Below the pieces are notes generated by a model that did no database searches, was not told the DNA's origin, and worked only from the letters and a program-made list of their open reading frames with translations. From Sphingomonas sp. CCH10-B3 (lineage in GTDB: Bacteria; Pseudomonadota; Alphaproteobacteria; Sphingomonadales; Sphingomonadaceae), in contig NZ_LSIJ01000010.1 of NCBI RefSeq assembly GCF_001556185.1, forward strand, positions 11,518 through 75,517: a stretch of 64,000 bases of DNA, in the 5' to 3' direction. This document shows positions 37,732-45,800 of the stretch, piece after piece (the first letter of the stretch is position 1; the number at the start of each line of letters is the position of its first letter). Both the position numbers and the translations under genes were made by a program.

Positions 37732-38844
37732 TTAAACCCGCATCGGCATGATAACATAGAGCGCAGGCGCCTTGTCGTTCTCGCGGATCAGCGTGGGCGC
37801 GGCAGCATCGGCGAGGTGGACTTCGACCGTGTCGCCTTCGACCTGCGCAAGAATGTCGAGCAGATAGCGGCTGTTGAAGCCGATTTCGAACGGTTGCGCG
37901 ACATATTCGCCCAGCACGTCTTCGGACGCGGTGCCGTTTTCCGGGCTCGTCACCGACAGCGTGATCTTGTCGCGGTCGAGCGCCATCTTGACCGCGCGGG
38001 TCTTTTCGGTGGCGATCGTCGAGACGCGGTCGACGCCTTCCTGGAACGCGCGCGGATCGATCTTCAGGATGCGGTCGTTGCCGGTCGGAATCACTCGCGT
38101 GTAATCGGGGAAGGTTCCGTCGATCAGCTTTGAGGTCAGCAGCGCCTGGCCCAGATCGAAGCGGATCTTGGTATTTGACAGCGACACGCCGACCGACCCG
38201 TCGATCTCGTCGAGCAGCTTGCGCAGTTCGGCAACGCATTTGCGCGGCACGATCACGCTCGGCATCCCGTCGGCACCGTCGGGGCGGGCGACGGTGACGC
38301 GCGCGAGCCGGTGGCCGTCGGTGGCGGCCGCCTTCAGCACCGGCGCCGGATCGTCCGACACATGCAGGAAAATGCCGTTCAGATAATAGCGTGTTTCCTC
38401 GGTCGAAATCGCAAAGCGCGTCTTGTCGATGATCTGCTTGAGCGTTTCGGCAGGCAATTCGAACTGGGTCGGCAGGTCGCCTTCGGCAATCACCGGGAAA
38501 TCGTCGCGCGGCAAGGTGGCGAGGCTGAACTTGGCGCGGCCGGCCATGATCGTCATCCGGCCTTCAGCAGCGGAAAGCGCAACCTGGCTGCCCTCGGGCA
38601 GCTTGCGGACGATGTCGAACAGCGTGTGCGCCGACACCGTGATCGCGCCCGGTTGATCGACGGCGGCGGCGACATGTTCGTTGATCTGCAGGTCGAGATC
38701 GGTCGCCATCAGCTTCAGCGTGCCGTCGGCAGCGGCATCGATCAGCACGTTCGACAGGATCGGGATGGTATTGCGCCGCTCGACCACCGACTGGACGTGG
38801 CTCAAGCCCTTCAACAAGGTTGCGCGTTCGATCGTCGCCTTCAT
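37732..38844 (-). CDS. dnaN: DNA polymerase III beta sliding clamp
   Basis: A 370-residue three-domain clamp. It starts MKATIERATLLKGLSHVQSV and contains ERRNTIPILSNVLI, the RDDFPVI block, TRYYLNGIFLH, ATDGHRLA, and ends in the canonical ALYVIMPMRV, whose hydrophobic pocket binds partner peptides. It is not next to dnaA or recF here, a common situation in sphingomonads. The start at 38844 gives the normal N-terminus. Strong terminator-like DNA for the adjacent barrel gene lies upstream. Confidence 0.98.
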   Translation of the reverse strand: MKATIERATLLKGLSHVQSVVERRNTIPILSNVLIDAAADGTLKLMATDLDLQINEHVAAAVDQPGAITVSAHTLFDIVRKLPEGSQVALSAAEGRMTIMAGRAKFSLATLPRDDFPVIAEGDLPTQFELPAETLKQIIDKTRFAISTEETRYYLNGIFLHVSDDPAPVLKAAATDGHRLARVTVARPDGADGMPSVIVPRKCVAELRKLLDEIDGSVGVSLSNTKIRFDLGQALLTSKLIDGTFPDYTRVIPTGNDRILKIDPRAFQEGVDRVSTIATEKTRAVKMALDRDKITLSVTSPENGTASEDVLGEYVAQPFEIGFNSRYLLDILAQVEGDTVEVHLADAAAPTLIRENDKAPALYVIMPMRV

Positions 38845-38929
38845 TCTGCTCCCCCGGGGCCGCCACCCCTGAAATCTTGCTGCCCGGATCGGCGCCACGG
38901 GCAATGCGCCAAGCCTATTCCTTAAACAT

Positions 38930-38974
38930 AAAAAGGGCCGGGGCAATGCCCTAGCCCTCCTCATCCGGCCCTTT
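38930..38974 (-). terminator. Rho-independent terminator of the outer-membrane protein gene
   Basis: Arms 38932-38941 and 38965-38974 (AAAGGGCCGG against CCGGCCCTTT) pair over 10 bp; on the minus strand the stem runs into TTTTTATGTTT. It lies directly downstream of the barrel gene ending at 38989. Confidence 0.75.
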
Positions 38975-38988
38975 ACGGAACGGTTCGT

Positions 38989-39651
38989 TCAGAACCGGTA
39001 ACCAACCCCCAGCGCGACCTGATGGCGATCGGTATCGATGCTGAAATTGTTGGTGTTGGCACCGTTCGGATATTCGAGCCGCGCCTTGCCGTAGTTCGAA
39101 TAGCGATATTCGATCTTGGCATAGGTATGCGGCCCGATCGCCTTTTCCACCCCGGCGCCAACGCGGTAGCCATCGAGGTTGAAATGCGTGCCGGTCTCGG
39201 TCGTGCCGTCGCTTGCGGTCAGGTCGAGCCGGGTGTTGGTATAGCCGCCCTTGGCATAGACCATCGTCGTCGGGTTGAGCAGCGTGCCGATGCGCGCACC
39301 GGCATAGAGGTCACGCCCGGCCTTCACTCGGCCAAAGCCGAGCGCGGCGGCATCACGCGGCGAATTGCTGACGCTGCCCGTCGATCCGGTGATCTCGCCT
39401 TCGACGCCGATCACCAGATTGCGGTGCTGCCAGTCATAACCGATGTCGCCGCCATAAAGCAGGCCGTCGGCGCCGGCATCGTCGTCGGCAATGTTCGAAT
39501 CGACGCTGCTGCCAGGGCGCAAGCCATCATAGCCGATGATGACGCCCCCACGCGGGCCAGTGAAGGGGCCCTTGGGCGCATCGTCCTGAGCAAAGGCCGG
39601 CGAAGCGAGCGCGACGGCCGCCGCGGCGGTCGCTAGAAATGTGGTACGCAT
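38989..39651 (-). CDS. OmpA-like/Omp25-type eight-stranded outer-membrane barrel
   Basis: A 220-residue protein with a signal peptide (LATAAAAVALASPAFAQ) and an alternating aromatic barrel: GVIIGYDGLRPG, GDIGYDWQHRNLVIGVEGEI, DLYAGARIGTLLNPTTMVYAKGGYTNT, GYRVGAGVEKAIGPHTYAKIEYRYSNYG, and a final VALGVGYRF with terminal Phe. It fits the Omp25/Omp31 porin-family fold of alphaproteobacteria, a structural rather than diffusive protein in most cases. GGAG precedes the start by about 8 bases. A good terminator follows. Confidence 0.9.
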   Translation of the reverse strand: MRTTFLATAAAAVALASPAFAQDDAPKGPFTGPRGGVIIGYDGLRPGSSVDSNIADDDAGADGLLYGGDIGYDWQHRNLVIGVEGEITGSTGSVSNSPRDAAALGFGRVKAGRDLYAGARIGTLLNPTTMVYAKGGYTNTRLDLTASDGTTETGTHFNLDGYRVGAGVEKAIGPHTYAKIEYRYSNYGKARLEYPNGANTNNFSIDTDRHQVALGVGYRF

Positions 39652-39783
39652 CACAATACTCCAACAAACACACCCGATAAGCTGGGCGGAACCGGACAAT
39701 CGACGGTGCGCACAGAGGTTGCATGAACGCTGGATAAACGCTGTCAGGCGTTGCATTTGGGGCACAGGGACCAAGGAGGCGAC

Positions 39784-40413
39784 ATGCGGCAGGGCAGGGA
39801 TTTCATCGCGCGCCACGGCGAGACGGTGTTCAACGCCGCCCGCCGACTGCAGGGCGATGCCGCGCATACGCCGCTGACGCGTGCGGGCTTTACCCAGGCC
39901 GACGAAATGGGGGCGGCGCTCGCAGCGTTCATGGGCGACGGACTTGCACTGACGCTCTGGTCGTCGAGCGCTGGCCGCGCGCTCCAGACGCTGGCGATCA
40001 TCGTCGAGCATCTCGGGCTCGACTGGCACGGCGCCCGCGCCGACGACCGGCTGGTCGAAATCGGCATGGGCAGCTGGGGCGGGCGCTATTACAGCGACGT
40101 CATGGCCGAGGTCGGCCCGGTGATCGATCCGGCGAGCGGCCTGCTAAAACCATCCCCCGATGGCGAGACCTATCCGCAGATCGCCGCGCGGGTGTCGGCC
40201 TGGCTCGCCGAGACCGACAGCGATCCGGGCGACCGGCTGGTGATCATGCACGGCGTGTCGAGCTGCGTCCTGCGCGGGGTGATGACCGGCCTGCCCGACT
40301 GGCCGTCGCTGGGCGCCCCTGCCGCCAAGGGGCTGCCGCAAGGATCGGTGGTGATGATCGAGCAAGGCGTCGAGACGGTGATCCATCTGGGCGGCGGGCA
40401 CGCCCCGGCATGA
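39784..40413 (+). CDS. Histidine phosphatase family protein
   Basis: A 209-residue phosphoglycerate-mutase-like phosphatase. The catalytic RHG is in FIARHGETVFNAARRLQG, the second phosphate-pocket Arg in SSSAGRALQTL, Glu in VEIGMGSWGG, and the second His in LVIMHGVSS. The SSSAGRA replaces the usual SSPLxRA. The substrate is unknown. AAGGAGG lies 6 bases before the start, a strong ribosome site. The stop overlaps the start of the next gene (ATGA). Confidence 0.88.
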   Translation: MRQGRDFIARHGETVFNAARRLQGDAAHTPLTRAGFTQADEMGAALAAFMGDGLALTLWSSSAGRALQTLAIIVEHLGLDWHGARADDRLVEIGMGSWGGRYYSDVMAEVGPVIDPASGLLKPSPDGETYPQIAARVSAWLAETDSDPGDRLVIMHGVSSCVLRGVMTGLPDWPSLGAPAAKGLPQGSVVMIEQGVETVIHLGGGHAPA

Positions 40414-40889
40414 AGTGGCTGCTGCTAGGCGGGTTGTTGCTGGCGGGGAGTGCGGCGGCGCGCGATCCGTTGGGCATCTATGACCGCTGGGGCGCGTTCC
40501 GCGATCCGTCGCCGCGCCATTGCTATGCGATCGCGCGCCCGGAAGGTGGCGCACGCGCGAGCGGCTGGCGCCCCTTCGTCAGCATCAACGACTGGCCGCG
40601 GCAGGGCACCCATGGCCAGCTCCATGTCCGGCTGAGCCGTCCGCGCGATCCGCGCGCGCGGGTAACGCTCAGCATCGGCGAGCGCCGGTTCGAGCTCGTC
40701 GCGGGCGAGGCCGACGCCTGGGCGCCCGATACGCGGACCGACGCGGCGATCATCGCGGCGATCCGTGCCGGACGGTCGCTCAGCGTCGAAACGCTCGCCC
40801 GGAACGGGGCACCCTTTGCCGATGTCTATCCCTTGCGCGGGGCGGCGACCGCCATCGACGCGGCGGCGCTCGGCTGCCTGCCCGGCTAA
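40410..40889 (+). CDS. Secreted IalB-like protein
   Basis: A 159-residue protein with a signal peptide ending GSAAA, then GIYDRWGAFRDPSPRHCYAIARPEGG. The W-x-A-F plus RxCYAI pattern and a second Cys at the C-terminus (ALGCLPG) recall the invasion-associated locus B family of alphaproteobacteria, whose molecular function is unknown. Coupled by ATGA overlap with the histidine phosphatase. Confidence 0.65.
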   Translation: MKWLLLGGLLLAGSAAARDPLGIYDRWGAFRDPSPRHCYAIARPEGGARASGWRPFVSINDWPRQGTHGQLHVRLSRPRDPRARVTLSIGERRFELVAGEADAWAPDTRTDAAIIAAIRAGRSLSVETLARNGAPFADVYPLRGAATAIDAAALGCLPG

Positions 40890-40992
40890 CCATCGCCGCC
40901 GCACGCGAAACATCGGTCAGCGAGCGCGATTCAGCCTTTCAAGCCAGATTAATCAATTTAAAATCGGGATGTTACAGGGGAAGGAATGCGAG

Positions 40993-42540
40993 ATGCGCTG
41001 GGCGCTGCGGTGGTTGATCGTTGGAGTGTCGCTGGCGTTGGCGGCAGCGCCTGCCCAGGCGGAGTGGCTTGAGGCCAGCAACAAGCATTTCGTCGTCTAT
41101 GGCGACATTTCACGGCGCCAGCTGGCGACCTTTACCGACCGGCTCGAACGCTATGGCGCGGCGGTGCGGTATCTGTTCAATCTGCCCGAACCGCCCGGCG
41201 GCGCCGCCAACCGCGTCACCATCTATGTCGTGCGCGGCACCGGCGCGGTCCAGAAATACCATGGTGGCAAGTCGGGCAATGTCGCCGGCTTCTATCGCAC
41301 CAGCGTCCAAGGATCGTTCATCGTCACGCCGCTCAGCGTCGACAGCGGCGTCGAGGAATTCAACGCCAATCTCGTGCTGTTCCACGAATATGCGCACCAT
41401 CTGCTGCTGGGGAACAGCACCACGCTTTACCCCGGCTGGTTGAGCGAGGGGCTGGCCGAGCTGCTATCCACTGCCACCATCGACAAGGATGGCGCCGTCA
41501 CTTTCGGCGCGGCGAACAATGCGCGCTCCTACAGCATCTTTGCCAATAATCTGATGTCGGTGAAGGCGCTGCTCGATTCGGATTCGCGCCGGCTCGACGA
41601 TGAAGCGACCGAACAGAAATATGCGCGGGGCTGGCTGCTGACCCATTATCTGCTGCTCAGCCGCAAACGCGACGGACAAATCGAGAAGTTTCAGAAACTG
41701 ATCGCGCAGGGCACGGCACCCGTGGCGGCGGGGACCGAGGCCTTTGGTGATCTGGGCAAGCTCAATGCCGAGATCAACGCCTATCGCACCCAGCGGTTGA
41801 ATGGGCTCGTCATCCGCGCCGCCAGCGTCACGATCGATCCGGTCGTGGTTCGCGCGCTGACTCCGGCCGAAGCCTCGATCATGCCGCTGCGCTTTGAATC
41901 GGCAACGGGCGTCACGACGGCGGAGGCCAAGAAATTGCTGCCGGGCGCGCGCAAGATTGCGGCGGACAACCCGACCAATGGCTGGATCCAGCGCGTGCTT
42001 GCCGAAATGGAATATGACGCCGGCAACGACGCGGAGGCCGAAGCCGCTGCCGACCGTGCGCTCGCAATCGAGCCCGGCAATCTGATGGCGATGGTCTATA
42101 AAGCGCGCGTGCACATGCGCCGCGCGGTCAAGGCATCGCCGGCCGATGCGGCGCTCTGGCGCGATGCGCGGCAATGGATCATCAAGGCCAACCGCATGGC
42201 CCCCGATTATGCGCTGCCGCTGGTTATGTTCTACACCAGCTTTCTGATTGCGCATGAGCCGCCGCGCCCGAGCGCGATCGACGGGCTGCTCCGCGCGGTC
42301 GAGCTGGCGCCGCAGGAAAGTGGGGTCCGCGTGCTTGCGTTTGGGGCGCTGCTCAATCAGGGCGATCTGCCCGCCGCGCGTCGCGTGCTGGCGCCGGTCG
42401 CGTTCAACCCGCATGCGACCGGCGAGAATCCGGTGCGTGCGATCGTCGCGCTGATCGACAGCGGTGCCGATCTGGCCGCGGTGCGCGACGCGGCCGTGAA
42501 GGCCAAGCTGATCGGCGATGCCGTCGACGCCGAGAGCTGA
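40993..42540 (+). CDS. Secreted gluzincin-like metalloprotease with TPR tail
   Basis: A 515-residue protein. A signal peptide (MRWALRWLIVGVSLALAAAPAQA) is followed by a zinc protease domain: HEYAHH at 131-136 and WLSEGLAELL (Glu152/Glu156) form the HExxH plus downstream-Glu arrangement of the peptidase MA clan. The C-terminal half is helical, with TPR-like repeats (AEMEYDAGNDAEAEAAADRALAIEPGN, then another around DALWRDARQWIIKANRM). It would act in the periplasm; substrates are unknown. AAGGAA 7 bases before the ATG supports this start over an upstream in-frame ATG at 40969. Confidence 0.85.
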   Translation: MRWALRWLIVGVSLALAAAPAQAEWLEASNKHFVVYGDISRRQLATFTDRLERYGAAVRYLFNLPEPPGGAANRVTIYVVRGTGAVQKYHGGKSGNVAGFYRTSVQGSFIVTPLSVDSGVEEFNANLVLFHEYAHHLLLGNSTTLYPGWLSEGLAELLSTATIDKDGAVTFGAANNARSYSIFANNLMSVKALLDSDSRRLDDEATEQKYARGWLLTHYLLLSRKRDGQIEKFQKLIAQGTAPVAAGTEAFGDLGKLNAEINAYRTQRLNGLVIRAASVTIDPVVVRALTPAEASIMPLRFESATGVTTAEAKKLLPGARKIAADNPTNGWIQRVLAEMEYDAGNDAEAEAAADRALAIEPGNLMAMVYKARVHMRRAVKASPADAALWRDARQWIIKANRMAPDYALPLVMFYTSFLIAHEPPRPSAIDGLLRAVELAPQESGVRVLAFGALLNQGDLPAARRVLAPVAFNPHATGENPVRAIVALIDSGADLAAVRDAAVKAKLIGDAVDAES

Positions 42541-42552
42541 TCGCGCCGCTGC

Positions 42553-43344
42553 CTAAAGCGAGTCGATCCGCGTCAGTCGGTGCGCAGCGAGCGCGGGCGC
42601 CAAGGACGGGTCGCCACCGCCGGTGAACACCGCGATCCCTTCCGCCGCGACATCGGGCCATGCCTGTCCGTGGGTCAGATGGGCGATCCGTCGCGCAATC
42701 CCGGCGCTCCCGTCGACGAAGGCCAGCGGGCGTGGGGCGGCGCCCTTCAGTTCGGCCTCGACCAGCGGGAAATGGGTGCAGGCGAGCACGACGGTGTCGA
42801 TGCGCTCGCCGCCCGGCTGGTCGAGCAAACCCGCCAGCGCCGCGGCATAGCGGCCTGGATCAACCGGCACCCCACGCAGCTTGGCCTCCGCCGCCGCGAC
42901 CAGATCGGCCGAGCCGTGCCGCAGGACGAGGCAATCGGCAGCGAACTGCGCGGTAAGGCTGTCGACATAGGCTTGTCGCACGGTCGCTTCGGTGCCGAGT
43001 ACGCCGATCGCGCGCGACAGGCTGGCCTCGGCGGCGGGCTTGATTGCGGGCACGGTGCCGACGATCGGCAAATCGAGCGCTGCGCGGACATCGGCGAGCG
43101 CGATCGTCGACGCGGTGTTGCAGGCAATCACCACCAGCCGCGGGCGATAGCGTTCCGCCAGTCGGCCCAGCAAGGCCGGGACTCGCACGGCGATTTCGCG
43201 CTCGGACTTGGTCCCATAGGGAAAGCCCGCTGAGTCGGCAGCATAGACAACCGGCATCGCGGGCAGCAGTGCGCGCGCCGCCGCCAGCACCGAGAGTCCG
43301 CCGACACCGGAATCGAAGAACAGGACGGGACGCGCATCGACCAT
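42553..43344 (-). CDS. murI: Glutamate racemase
   Basis: A 263-residue cofactor-independent racemase supplying D-glutamate for peptidoglycan. Both catalytic cysteines are present: VVIACNTAST and VVLACTHFPLV. The start FFDSGVGGLSVL is conserved. Length is normal. It converges on the protease gene (12 bp) and diverges from plsY. Confidence 0.96.
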   Translation of the reverse strand: MVDARPVLFFDSGVGGLSVLAAARALLPAMPVVYAADSAGFPYGTKSEREIAVRVPALLGRLAERYRPRLVVIACNTASTIALADVRAALDLPIVGTVPAIKPAAEASLSRAIGVLGTEATVRQAYVDSLTAQFAADCLVLRHGSADLVAAAEAKLRGVPVDPGRYAAALAGLLDQPGGERIDTVVLACTHFPLVEAELKGAAPRPLAFVDGSAGIARRIAHLTHGQAWPDVAAEGIAVFTGGGDPSLAPALAAHRLTRIDSL

Positions 43345-43454
43345 CGCCGCCAGATGGCGGCTCGTCGCGATTTTGGCAATTGCGCCAAGGCAATGCTGTC
43401 GGTTGCGCGGTCGCCCCACGCCCGGCTATTGAAGGCGCGAGATCGGGGAGCGGC

Positions 43455-44060
43455 GTGGCGCAGAACATGGACTGGATGACGCCGTTGCTGCTCGCGCTGG
43501 TTGGCTATCTGCTCGGGTCGGTGCCCTTTGGCCTGCTGCTCACGCGCATGGCGGGTGCGGGCGACCTGCGCAGCATCGGTTCGGGCAGCATCGGCGCGAC
43601 CAACGTGCTGCGTACCGGTCGCAAGGGGCTGGCGGCGGCGACCTTGCTGCTCGATGCCGCGAAGGGCGCGGTTGCCGCGCTGGTCGCGGCGCGGGTCGAC
43701 CCCGGCTATGCTGCGCTGGGCGGGTTCGCGGCGTTTGTCGGGCATTGCTATCCGGTCTGGCTCAAGTTCAGGGGTGGCAAAGGCGTCGCAACCGCACTGG
43801 GCGTGCTGCTCGGCGTGCAGGCCTTCGTCATCACTCTGGTCTGCGGACTCGTCTGGGCGATCACGCTCGCGCTGTTTCGAATTTCTTCGGTCGCGAGCCT
43901 AGCTGCCGTGACGGCGGCCCCGATCGCGGCGATCTTGCTTGGCGACACCGGCTTGCTGCCGCTCCTGCTCGCCTTGGCCCTGCTGATCGTGTGGAAGCAT
44001 CGCGGCAACATCGGTCGCTTGCGCGCGGGCACCGAGCCACGCGTCGGGCAAAAGGCCTGA
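43455..44060 (+). CDS. plsY: Glycerol-3-phosphate acyltransferase PlsY
   Basis: About 201 residues with five hydrophobic segments. The three PlsY motifs are visible: GSVPFGLLLTR, GSGSIGATNVLRTGRKG and FVGHCYPVWLKFRGGKGVAT. It transfers the acyl group from the acyl-phosphate made by PlsX (10735) to glycerol-3-phosphate at the inner membrane. GTG at 43455 has GGGGAG just upstream; ATG at 43467 is an alternative. dprA follows 4 bp after the stop. Confidence 0.96.
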   Translation: MAQNMDWMTPLLLALVGYLLGSVPFGLLLTRMAGAGDLRSIGSGSIGATNVLRTGRKGLAAATLLLDAAKGAVAALVAARVDPGYAALGGFAAFVGHCYPVWLKFRGGKGVATALGVLLGVQAFVITLVCGLVWAITLALFRISSVASLAAVTAAPIAAILLGDTGLLPLLLALALLIVWKHRGNIGRLRAGTEPRVGQKA

Positions 44061-44064
44061 CGGC

Positions 44065-45144
44065 TTGGGCGACGATGCGTTCGACAAGCTGCGGCTGATC
44101 CGTTCGGCCAATGTCGGACCGGTCAGCTATCACCAGCTGATCGCGCGTTTCGGCACCGCGGCCGCGGCGCTCGACGCGATCCCGATGCTGGCCGCGCGCG
44201 CCGGAGGGAAAGCACCGGTGATCGCCGATCCGCGCACCGTCGAACGCGAGCGTGCTGCCGTCGCGAAACTGGGCGCGCGCCACCTCTTCATTGGCGAGCC
44301 CGACTATCCGCTGCTGCTGGCCGAGCTCGACACCGCGCCGCCAGTGCTGATCGTGCGCGGCAATGCCGACCTTCCGCAGCGCCGCGTGGTCGCGATCGTC
44401 GGCGCGCGCAATGCCTCGGCTGCTGCCTGCCGCTTTGCGCGCGATCTGGCTTTCGGGCTGGCGTCGGAGGGCATCGTCGTCGCTTCGGGGCTGGCGCGCG
44501 GGATCGACACTGCCGCACACCAGGGATCGATCGACGGCGGCACGATCGGTGTGATCGCCAGCGGCATCGACGTCACCTTCCCGCCCGAAAATGCCGATCT
44601 GCAGGAACGTGTCGCGCAAGCGGGCCTGCTGGTGACCGAGCATCCGCCCGGAACCAAGCCGCTCGCGCGCCATTTTCCGCAGCGCAACCGCATCATCGCA
44701 GGCCTCGCGGTCGGCACGATCGTGGTCGAGGCGGCGCCGCGATCGGGCTCGCTGATCACCGCGCGGCTGGCGGGCGAGGCAGGGCGCGACGTGATGGCAG
44801 TGCCCGGCTCGCCGCTCGATCCGCGCGCGCAGGGGTGCAACCAGTTGATCCGCGAGGGCGCGACCTTGATCCAGTCGGTCGCCGATGTCGTCGAGGCAAT
44901 CGGGCCGATCGACGCGCGGATGCTGCGGTCACCCGCCAGTGGCTATGGCGCGCCGCCGCCCGCTGATGCCAGCGATGCCGAGCGCCGCCGCCTCGTCGGG
45001 CTGCTCGGCCCGGTGCCAGTTGCGGTCGACGAACTGATCCGGCAATCGGGGCTCGCTCCCGCAGTTGTGCAGATGGTGCTGCTCGAACTCGAACTTGCCG
45101 GACGAATCGAACGCCAGGCAGGCGGACGGGTGAGTTTGGCCTGA
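44065..45144 (+). CDS. dprA: DprA DNA-processing protein
   Basis: A 359-residue protein that loads RecA on incoming single-stranded DNA during natural transformation. The Rossmann-like core has VGARNASAAACRFARDLAFGLASEGI, VVASGLARGIDTAAHQGSI and RHFPQRNRIIAGLAVGTIVVEA, with the C-terminal winged helix ending. A short helical SAM-like segment precedes. The start appears to be TTG at 44065, 4 bp after plsY; there is no in-frame ATG at a suitable distance. Presence of dprA alone does not prove competence. Confidence 0.95.
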   Translation: MGDDAFDKLRLIRSANVGPVSYHQLIARFGTAAAALDAIPMLAARAGGKAPVIADPRTVERERAAVAKLGARHLFIGEPDYPLLLAELDTAPPVLIVRGNADLPQRRVVAIVGARNASAAACRFARDLAFGLASEGIVVASGLARGIDTAAHQGSIDGGTIGVIASGIDVTFPPENADLQERVAQAGLLVTEHPPGTKPLARHFPQRNRIIAGLAVGTIVVEAAPRSGSLITARLAGEAGRDVMAVPGSPLDPRAQGCNQLIREGATLIQSVADVVEAIGPIDARMLRSPASGYGAPPPADASDAERRRLVGLLGPVPVAVDELIRQSGLAPAVVQMVLLELELAGRIERQAGGRVSLA

Positions 45145-45172
45145 GGCGACGGCGCCACTGCCCCCGCCCCGG

Positions 45173-45439
45173 TCAATAATGATAGCGGCACTGGGCAATC
45201 TGGAGCACCTGCTCGTCGCCGGTCCCGCTGACGCGATAGACAAGGCGATGCTCATGGTTGATCCGCCGCGACCACCAGCCCGACAGGTTACCACTCAGCG
45301 GTTCGGGCCTGCCGGTGCCCTTGAATGGGTGGCGGCGGCATTCTTCGATTAGGCCGACAAGCTTTGCAAACATCTTGTCGTCGTGATCCTGCCAGTGGCG
45401 GAAATCGTCCCACGCCGTTGGCCAGAAGGCAACGTTCAC
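45173..45439 (-). CDS. yoeB: YoeB toxin (RelE superfamily mRNA interferase)
   Basis: An 88-residue RelE-fold endoribonuclease that cuts mRNA in the ribosomal A site. The sequence matches YoeB along its length: WDDFRHWQDHDDKMFAKLVGLIEECRRHPFKGTG, PEPLSGNLSGWWSRRINHEHRLVYRV and the C-terminal RYHY carrying the catalytic His and Tyr. Start is GTG at 45439, overlapping the antitoxin stop by 4 bases, which ties toxin synthesis to antitoxin translation. Confidence 0.95.
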   Translation of the reverse strand: MNVAFWPTAWDDFRHWQDHDDKMFAKLVGLIEECRRHPFKGTGRPEPLSGNLSGWWSRRINHEHRLVYRVSGTGDEQVLQIAQCRYHY

Positions 45440-45684
45440 GGGAAAGGCATGCCCTTCGGATCGGTGGCTTCCAGCCCGCGCACTGCTTCGATCAGCCGCG
45501 ATGCATTGGCGGGCGACGACAGCAGGTAGAGCGTTTCCTGAATCGCTTCCCAATCGCTCTGCGACACCAGCACCGCGCCTTCGCCGCGCTGCCGCGTGAT
45601 CGCAATGGGAGCGTGATCGGCGACGACCTGGTCGATCACCGACTTCAGATTTTCGCGGGCTTCGGAATAGCTGATGGCATACAT
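45436..45684 (-). CDS. yefM: YefM antitoxin (Phd/YefM family)
   Basis: An 82-residue antitoxin: MYAISYSEARENLKSVIDQVVADHAPIAIT is the dimerising DNA-binding domain, followed by a flexible C-terminal segment that wraps YoeB. It represses its own operon with the toxin as corepressor. The operator at 45695-45714 lies just before the ATG; no ribosome site is visible, so translation may rely on a short leader. It diverges from topA. Confidence 0.94.
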   Translation of the reverse strand: MYAISYSEARENLKSVIDQVVADHAPIAITRQRGEGAVLVSQSDWEAIQETLYLLSSPANASRLIEAVRGLEATDPKGMPFP

Positions 45685-45694
45685 GAAAGCGTAA

Positions 45695-45714
45695 TTGGAC
45701 AATATTCTGTCCAA
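45695..45714 (-). promoter_or_regulatory. YefM-YoeB operator
   Basis: TTGGACA (45695-45701) and TGTCCAA (45708-45714) are perfect inverted arms with 6 bp between. The site sits 10 bp upstream of the antitoxin ATG, next to a TTGACA on the minus strand (45715-45720), and overlaps a possible -10 (AATATT, 45701-45706). This fits negative autoregulation by the TA complex. Confidence 0.6.
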
Positions 45715-45800
45715 TGTCAAGCGCGGCAAGGCTGCGTACTGCCGCTTGACGAACCCGGTTCCGGCTTCCCACCCTCGCGCGTATGCGTAAGGGAGCGTCC

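Noticed and set aside
44065..45144. Competence locus around dprA
   Set aside because: No com genes or pilus genes nearby; dprA with plsY upstream is a common housekeeping arrangement.
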